Shown: positions 7,110 through 11,488 of the stretch, one piece after another
How the letters are laid out: each line of letters begins with the position of its first letter
Position numbering within the stretch: position 1 is the first letter of the stretch
DNA from: Bacteroidales bacterium
Lineage (GTDB): Bacteria; Bacteroidota; Bacteroidia; Bacteroidales; WCHB1-69
Assembly: GCA_031257735.1 (NCBI GenBank)
Contig: JAIROC010000410.1
Coordinates: 1 to 11,488, forward strand
DNA: 11,488 nt
Direction: 5' to 3'
Position numbers and translations under genes: made by a program
The notes under the pieces: model-generated
Told to the model about the DNA's origin: nothing
Database searches by the model: none
Seen by the model: the letters and a program-made list of their open reading frames with translations, nothing else

Positions 7110-7460
7110 TTCTGGCAGAATCGGACGGAACGGGTACTAGAGTCAATATATTTCTGGCAGAATCGGACGGAACAGGTACTAGAGTCAATATATTTCTGGC
7201 AGAATCGGACGGAACGGGTTCTATAGTCTATATATTTCTGGCAGAATCGGTCAGAATTGGTACTAGAGTCTATATATTTCTGGCAAAATCGGTCAAAATG
7301 GGTACTAGAGTCTATATATTTCTGGCAGAATCGGTCAGAATGGGTACTAGAGTCTGTATATTTCTGGCAGAATCGGTCAGAATTGGTTCTACGGACTGTA
7401 TATTTCTGGCAGAATCGGTCAGAATTGGTTCTACGGACTGTATATTTCTGCCAGAATCGG
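7110..7460. repeat. 42-bp tandem repeat array (8 full units plus a partial ninth)
   Basis: Full units start at 7110, 7152, 7194, 7236, 7278, 7320, 7362 and 7404, and a partial ninth starts at 7446. All are exactly 42 bp, with substitutions only and no indels. Units 7 and 8 are identical, which points to recent duplication; units 1-3 share GGACGGAAC where units 4-8 have GGTCA(G/A)AAT. Each starts with the 11-nt palindrome TTCTGGCAGAA (unit 5 has one broken arm; unit 9 has the reversed centre TTCTGCCAGAA). In unit 1 it extends to 17 nt, CGATTCTGGCAGAATCG (7107-7123). As 42 bp is close to four DNA helical turns, the palindromes face the same side of the helix. Since 42 is a multiple of three, several frames stay open, including a 141-codon minus-strand frame (7073-7498). 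Function is unknown: a protein-binding array or a minisatellite are both possible. Confidence 0.95.
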
Positions 7461-7499
7461 TTACTGACTTTGTTATTTTCGGGTTCCTTCATTTTCAAT

Positions 7500-7531
7500 C
7501 CAGATTACGCATTTTCTAATGCGTAATTTGG
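7500..7531 (+). terminator. Hairpin followed by T-run; possible terminator or cysE operator
   Basis: A 14-bp stem pairs 7500-7513 with 7518-7531 around a 4-nt loop (TTCT). The only imperfection is a G/T pair at 7503/7528, a wobble in plus-strand RNA. Eight T follow at 7538-7545, six bases after the stem. It is the only terminator-like structure seen between the biosynthetic operon (end 7008) and cysE. The core ATTACGCATT/AATGCGTAAT is AT-rich, and the T-run is offset, so termination strength is doubtful. Its right arm overlaps a possible -33 box (TTTG, 7527-7530) of cysE. Confidence 0.45.
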
Positions 7532-7586
7532 GATGAATTTTTTTTGTTACATTTGCCTCTAATTTGGAAAAATAGTATTACATTTG
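7527..7586 (+). promoter_or_regulatory. Two overlapping Bacteroidetes-type promoters for cysE
   Basis: Two identical -7 boxes, TACATTTG, lie at 7548-7555 and 7579-7586. TTTG at 7527-7530 is 17 bp before the first, and the TTTG at 7552-7555, which is the end of the first box, is 23 bp before the second and could serve as its -33 element. Expected starts are near 7562 and 7593, leaving leaders of about 70 and 40 nt before the ATG at 7634. Confidence 0.55.
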
Positions 7587-7633
7587 CAGCGAAGTATTTT
7601 TGTTGTTTTAATCTTGAAAATAAATTTATTGAA

Positions 7634-8509
7634 ATGATAACACCTTTTTTAGAAAAAATATCACAATCATTATCGGAAGACACTGTTTATGAATATTCAT
7701 TTATTCCACAACTTAATCATTCGTTGCCGAATATACATCGGATAAAAGAACTAATGGATTTGATAAGGATTGTAATATTTCCCGGTTTTTTTGACAATGC
7801 AGCAGTTACGACAGATACAACAATTTCCAATCTTAAGTTTATCTATTCGTTACTTAATGAGCAAATTTATAATGGGCTTTGTTTTTCTAATGATTACAAT
7901 TCTCCACGAAAAACGGCAGAAGAGTTTACGATTACTTTTATGGACAAATTGCCCGGTATCAAACGGCTGTTGGCTATGGATGTAAAGGCTGTACATGATT
8001 GTGATCCTGCGGCAAAAAGTCATAGTGAAGTTATTTTTTGTTATCCTGCCATTCATGCGTTATTACATTATCGTGTGGCTCATGAGTTGTTGTTGATGCA
8101 AATACCTTCTGTTCCGCGAATTATTTCAGAATTGGCGCATTCTGCTACAGGTATAGAAATTCATCCGGGTGCGCAGATAGGGGAATATTTCAGTATTGAT
8201 CACGGAACAGGCGTTGTTATCGGGGAAACATGTATCATAGGAAATCATGTACGGCTTTATCAAGGCGTAACGCTTGGCGCTAAAGGATTTGTTTACGACG
8301 AAAATGGGTTTCCTATCAATCTTCCAAGACATCCGATTATAGAAGATAATGTAATTATTTACTCAAATTCTACTGTTCTTGGTCGCATAACAATAGGACA
8401 TGATTCTATTATTGGGGGAAATGTTTGGCAGGTACATGATGTCCCGCCTCATTCTCGTATTACACAGAAAAAAGCTACTGCAGCTTTTATTGATGGACTT
8501 GGAATTTAA
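7634..8509 (+). CDS. cysE: Serine O-acetyltransferase (long Bacteroidetes/EpsC-like form)
   Basis: Makes O-acetylserine from serine and acetyl-CoA, the committed step of cysteine synthesis. The 291-aa protein has an N-terminal helical domain with HDCDPAAKSH (Asp124-Pro-Ala, matching the RDPA motif of CysE), HRVAHELL-type helix (about 145-154), then left-handed beta-helix hexapeptide repeats from about 170. The catalytic pair is Asp189-His190 in SIDHGTGVVIGET, followed by GVTLGAKG. The C-terminus reads GGNVWQVHDVPPHSRI rather than the GAGSVV form of proteobacterial CysE. I start it at the ATG at 7634, downstream of two promoter boxes; an in-frame TTG at 7544 would place the first 30 residues inside the promoter. 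CysK, its pathway partner, is 2 kb downstream. Confidence 0.93.
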   Translation: MITPFLEKISQSLSEDTVYEYSFIPQLNHSLPNIHRIKELMDLIRIVIFPGFFDNAAVTTDTTISNLKFIYSLLNEQIYNGLCFSNDYNSPRKTAEEFTITFMDKLPGIKRLLAMDVKAVHDCDPAAKSHSEVIFCYPAIHALLHYRVAHELLLMQIPSVPRIISELAHSATGIEIHPGAQIGEYFSIDHGTGVVIGETCIIGNHVRLYQGVTLGAKGFVYDENGFPINLPRHPIIEDNVIIYSNSTVLGRITIGHDSIIGGNVWQVHDVPPHSRITQKKATAAFIDGLGI

Positions 8510-8539
8510 TTTGATTAGTAATTAATTATAGATAAAAAA

Positions 8540-9718
8540 ATGAATGCAACAGAATTGATGGATATTATCCAATCGGGAGAAACAAGCAGAGTACAGTTTA
8601 AACAGGAAATGGATGACGATAAAATTGCTGCCGAAATGGTGGCTATGTCCAATGCCAAAGGAGGGATAATTATTATCGGCGTGCAAGATAAAACAGGAAA
8701 AATACTTGGACTTTCTTATCAACAACTACAGCATTATAATAGCAGATTGGCAAATATAGCGAATGATAAAATAAAACCTCCTATATTTGTTTTTTCTGAA
8801 ACAGTTACACTTATTACAGAGAATGAAGAGAAAAGGATATTGGTCTTATCTGTTTCTGAAGGAATAAATAAGCCCTATAAAAATAATAATGGGGTAATTT
8901 GGCTTAAACAGGGTGCAGATAAACGAAAATTGACGGACAATTCCGAAATCATGCGGCTTTTTCAGCAAAGCGGAAACTTATTAGCCGATGAAATGGAATT
9001 ATACGATACAAGTATTAATGATATTGATGATCGTTTGTTTGCCGCATACTTTAAAAAAGAGTTTAAATGCTCCTATCAGGAAAAAGGTTTAACCTACGAA
9101 GAAGCCTTAAAAGTCAAGCGTGTATTGCGTAATGGAAGGGTTACTTTAGCGGGCTTACTTTTCTTTGGATTTGAACCACAAACCATAAAACCTGCTTTTA
9201 CAATTAAAGTTGTTTATTTTTTAGGTAATGATATTTCATCTAATTTATATCGTATTAAACCCGAAGACTTGAATGGCACTATTCCTGAACTTTATAAACA
9301 GGGAATCGTCTATTTAAGAAGTTGTTTGCGTCATACTCAACAGGGGCGGGGATTTAATACGATTGGCATTATGGAAATTTCACAAATAGCATTGGAAGAA
9401 GTACTTCAAAATGCGCTTGTGCATAGAGATTATTTTAAAAACGCTCCCATAAGAGTACTAATATTTGATAACAGGGTTGAAATAATCAGTCCGGGTAAAC
9501 TTCCTAATGGATTGACTGTTGAAGATGTCAAGTATGGTAATCCTGCTATCAGGAATAATCAGATAGTGGCTTTTGGTACGCATACTTTACCCTATAGCGG
9601 ACTTGGCAGCGGATTGAAACGCGCTCTGACTGAGCAACCCAATATTGAATTGATTAACGATGTAGAAGGAGAACAGTTTATTGTGAAAATACCAAGACCT
9701 CCAGAAGAGTATAGTTAA
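8540..9718 (+). CDS. AlbA_2 (Schlafen) plus HATPase_c_4 protein, 'RecG-like' putative transcriptional regulator
   Basis: A 392-aa protein. Residues about 8-125 form an AlbA_2/Schlafen-type nucleic-acid binding domain, recognisable from ETSRVQFKQE, MSNAKGGIIIIGVQD and the GVIWLKQGADKR end. Residues about 275-380 form a GHKL-type ATPase-like domain with EEVLQNALVHRDY (N-box-like), RVEIISPGKLPNG and GLGSGLKRALTE. Proteins of this layout are widely misannotated as ATP-dependent DNA helicase RecG; no helicase motifs are present. Their true role is poorly known; regulators and defence-associated proteins both occur in the family. It follows cysE by 30 bp with no promoter box seen, so it may be co-transcribed. 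Its TAA stop (9716-9718) overlaps the stop codon of the convergent response regulator. Confidence 0.85.
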   Translation: MNATELMDIIQSGETSRVQFKQEMDDDKIAAEMVAMSNAKGGIIIIGVQDKTGKILGLSYQQLQHYNSRLANIANDKIKPPIFVFSETVTLITENEEKRILVLSVSEGINKPYKNNNGVIWLKQGADKRKLTDNSEIMRLFQQSGNLLADEMELYDTSINDIDDRLFAAYFKKEFKCSYQEKGLTYEEALKVKRVLRNGRVTLAGLLFFGFEPQTIKPAFTIKVVYFLGNDISSNLYRIKPEDLNGTIPELYKQGIVYLRSCLRHTQQGRGFNTIGIMEISQIALEEVLQNALVHRDYFKNAPIRVLIFDNRVEIISPGKLPNGLTVEDVKYGNPAIRNNQIVAFGTHTLPYSGLGSGLKRALTEQPNIELINDVEGEQFIVKIPRPPEEYS

Positions 9719-10359
9719 ATATAATATTCTGTCAAATCAATTATTCCTGCACGGAGAGCATATTTTGTAGCTTCGTGTACATTGTTTATTTCTAATTTTC
9801 TGAAAATATTTTTGCGGTGCGTATTGATAGTATGAAAACTTAGATTTTGTTCGTAAGCAATTTCTTTTGTTGTTTTTCCTTTGGCTATTTCGTGGAGGAC
9901 TAAACGTTCGCTGTTGGTAAGTTTATCGTGTATTGCCTGAGCGGGAACTCCTTCCCGAAGTACTTGTAATGCCATGTCGCACAGATATATTTTTCCGCAT
10001 GATGCTTTTCTAATCGCTTCGGTAATATCTGCTTTACTGTCTGTTTTCATTACTACGCCGAATAATTGTTCTGATTGCAATATTTGTCGTAAGAAATGTT
10101 TTGATAATTCATCGGAAAACAATATCCACAACGATTGCGGATAACGCTGTTTCACATTGATAATTTGAGTTTCTGAAAAATCAAATAATGTATAGTCAAG
10201 CAATACAACAGCATCGGGATACTGAGCAAGTTTTTTTATCAACTCTGCTCGTGAAGATACTTTTGTAATTATTTCGGTCAATCTCAATTCTTGCAGTATT
10301 GATAACAAACCTGTATATGTAATATCTTGATTATCCGCTAAAATAAAAGGACGTTCCAT
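9715..10359 (-). CDS. NarL/LuxR-family response regulator
   Basis: A 214-aa two-domain transcription factor. The receiver domain (1-120) has acidic-pocket residues in ADNQD (Asp9), the phospho-acceptor Asp55 in VVLLDYTLFD, Ser82 and the conserved Lys105 in VVMKTD. A LuxR/GerE helix-turn-helix follows at about 147-205 (LTNSERLVLHEIAKGKTTKE, then a recognition helix around SFHTINTHRKN). The second acidic pocket position is Asn10 instead of Asp/Glu, which could alter Mg2+ binding. No sensor kinase lies in the window, so it is an orphan here. It is transcribed convergently to the AlbA_2 gene, sharing the four bases TTAA at 9715-9718 as overlapping stops, and divergently from cysK with a 174-bp shared upstream region; regulation of cysK is possible but not shown. 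Confidence 0.92.
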   Translation of the reverse strand: MERPFILADNQDITYTGLLSILQELRLTEIITKVSSRAELIKKLAQYPDAVVLLDYTLFDFSETQIINVKQRYPQSLWILFSDELSKHFLRQILQSEQLFGVVMKTDSKADITEAIRKASCGKIYLCDMALQVLREGVPAQAIHDKLTNSERLVLHEIAKGKTTKEIAYEQNLSFHTINTHRKNIFRKLEINNVHEATKYALRAGIIDLTEYYI

Positions 10360-10418
10360 AGAATAAACTGAATTAATATTAAAATCTATTTACAATGATT
10401 GATACTTTATTAGTGTTA

Positions 10419-10426
10419 CAAAGGTA
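10419..10426 (-). promoter_or_regulatory. -7 promoter box for the response regulator
   Basis: Reads TACCTTTG on the minus strand, an exact TAnnTTTG. No good TTTG -33 element is seen at the usual distance. The start would be near 10412, giving a leader of about 50 nt before the ATG at 10359. Confidence 0.5.
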
Positions 10427-10502
10427 GCATAAATGTACTGTCGATTTGCACGGGAGATAAAAATACCATAAATGTGTTAGTTCATAATCAAAGATAATGT
10501 AA

Positions 10503-10510
10503 TACTTTTG
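10503..10510 (+). promoter_or_regulatory. -7 promoter box for cysK
   Basis: TACTTTTG fits TAnnTTTG, the same octamer as in the promoter of the NAD(P)H-hydrate repair gene. It lies 23 bp before the ATG at 10534, so the leader would be about 15-20 nt. The -33 position (TTAG around 10477-10480) is a weak match. Confidence 0.55.
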
Positions 10511-10533
10511 TAGAAATTTTAATAAATACATAT

Positions 10534-11481
10534 ATGGGAACCATATCGAAACAATTAACAGATTTAATAGGCAATACGCCTTTATTGGAATTGTCGTCAT
10601 ATTCGAAATCAAAGAATATAGACGCTCGTTTAATCGCCAAACTTGAGTATTTCAATCCAGCAGGGAGCGTGAAAGATCGTATCGCTCTTTCGATGATTGA
10701 AGATGCCGAACAAAGCGGAATACTTAAAGATGGAGCAACAATTATAGAACCAACAAGTGGAAATACAGGTGTTGGTTTGGCATTTGTGTCAGCGTCCAAA
10801 GGATACAAACTTATTCTTACCATGCCCGAAACCATGAGTCTTGAACGTCGAAACTTACTCAAGGCGCTTGGCGCTAATTTGGTTCTTACTCCGGGAACCG
10901 ACGGAATGAAAGGCGCTATCGCCAAAGCACAGGAATTACAGAGCGAAATACCGGATGCTGTGATTTTACAGCAATTTGAAAATCCTGCCAATCCCGAAAT
11001 CCATCGGAAGACTACTGCACAAGAAATTATTCGCGATACGGACGGCAAAGTGGATATTTTTGTTTCCGGAGTAGGAACGGGCGGAACTGTCAGTGGGGTA
11101 GGGGAGGTGTTAAAAGAATTAAATCCTCATGTAAGCATTGTTGCTGTTGAGCCGCAGGATTCTCCTGTATTGTCGGGAGGAAGTCCCGGAACACACAAGA
11201 TACAGGGTATAGGCGCTGGTTTTGTTCCTAAAACATATAATTCTGCTGTTGTGGATAAAATCATTCAGGTATCAAATGATGATGCTATTCGTACAAGTCG
11301 CGAATTGGCTAAAACGGAAGGTTTACTTGTAGGTATATCTTCGGGTGCAGCTGTCTATGCCGCTACTACGCTTGCTGCTTTGCCCGAAAATAAAGGGAAA
11401 AATATCATTGTCATTTTGCCGGATACAGGAGAAAGATACCTTTCTACAATACTCTATGCCTTTGATGAATATCCACTTTAA
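10534..11481 (+). CDS. cysK: Cysteine synthase A (O-acetylserine sulfhydrylase, PLP-dependent)
   Basis: Converts O-acetylserine and sulfide to cysteine and acetate. The 315-aa length is normal for CysK. The PLP Schiff-base lysine is Lys47 in NPAGSVKDRIA, the substrate loop TSGNTG is at 74-79, the phosphate-binding glycine loop is GVGTGGTVSG, and the SSGAA motif near the C-terminus holds the serine that contacts the pyridine nitrogen. The gene is complete, with the TAA stop 7 bp from the window end. It has its own promoter and lies 2 kb from cysE, with two unrelated genes between. The C-terminal groove that could bind the CysE tail is presumably present, but the CysE tail here ends in GLGI, which has the terminal Ile expected for that interaction. 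Confidence 0.96.
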   Translation: MGTISKQLTDLIGNTPLLELSSYSKSKNIDARLIAKLEYFNPAGSVKDRIALSMIEDAEQSGILKDGATIIEPTSGNTGVGLAFVSASKGYKLILTMPETMSLERRNLLKALGANLVLTPGTDGMKGAIAKAQELQSEIPDAVILQQFENPANPEIHRKTTAQEIIRDTDGKVDIFVSGVGTGGTVSGVGEVLKELNPHVSIVAVEPQDSPVLSGGSPGTHKIQGIGAGFVPKTYNSAVVDKIIQVSNDDAIRTSRELAKTEGLLVGISSGAAVYAATTLAALPENKGKNIIVILPDTGERYLSTILYAFDEYPL

Positions 11482-11488
11482 CTTCCTT

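Noticed and set aside
7110..7460. Regularly repeated sequence resembling a CRISPR array
   Set aside because: The whole 42-bp unit repeats, with no unique spacers, and no cas genes lie in the window.
7544..7633. N-terminal extension of cysE from a TTG codon at 7544
   Set aside because: It overlaps both -7 boxes and adds residues not typical of CysE; the ATG at 7634 gives a normal protein.
8540..9718. ATP-dependent DNA helicase RecG
   Set aside because: No helicase motifs are present; the layout is AlbA_2 plus HATPase_c_4, a family often misnamed this way.
10488..11048. 186-codon open frame on the minus strand
   Set aside because: It lies antisense to cysK and its upstream promoter, and its translation has no recognisable motif; cysK has full family motifs.

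Overview
The window looks like a piece of an AT-rich Bacteroidetes chromosome, most likely Bacteroidales. The evidence is the repeated Bacteroidetes-type -7 promoter box (TAnnTTTG) before most transcription units, weak Shine-Dalgarno signals, and proteins whose motifs match Bacteroidetes versions of their families (bifunctional NnrE/NnrD, long CysE, KS plus truncated KS-like pair). The assignment is from memory of these families; no search was run.

Layout. Positions 1-326 are non-coding and hold a long imperfect inverted repeat (72-203) and a small TTTTCAA tandem array that runs into the end of the first gene. Positions 327-1832 (minus) encode the bifunctional NAD(P)H-hydrate repair enzyme, with its own promoter. 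Divergent from it, after a promoter near 1995-2002, seven tightly packed plus-strand genes (2059-7008) form one operon: acyl carrier protein, LpxL/HtrB-like acyltransferase, SAM O-methyltransferase, ApeP/FabZ-like hotdog protein, 4HBT thioesterase, beta-ketoacyl synthase, and a short KS-like protein without catalytic residues. Three of the six junctions are ATGA 4-bp overlaps. The gene set resembles part of the aryl polyene/flexirubin biosynthetic clusters of Bacteroidetes. Ketoreductase, ammonia-lyase, CoA/ACP ligase and exporter genes are not in the window, so the pathway must be completed elsewhere or the product differs.

Positions 7009-7633 are a gene-poor interval. It contains an array of eight exact 42-bp units plus a partial ninth (7110-7460), most carrying the 11-nt palindrome TTCTGGCAGAA, then a hairpin (7500-7531) and two overlapping promoter boxes for cysE.

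Positions 7634-11481 carry serine acetyltransferase (cysE), an AlbA_2/HATPase (Schlafen-type, 'RecG-like') protein, a convergent LuxR-type response regulator whose stop codon overlaps that of the preceding gene, and cysteine synthase (cysK). CysE and CysK catalyse the two consecutive steps of cysteine synthesis from serine, but here they are separated by two apparently unrelated genes and each has its own promoter.

The two regions most worth a second look are the compact polyketide/fatty-acid-like operon with its degenerate partner proteins, and the helically phased 42-bp palindrome array.
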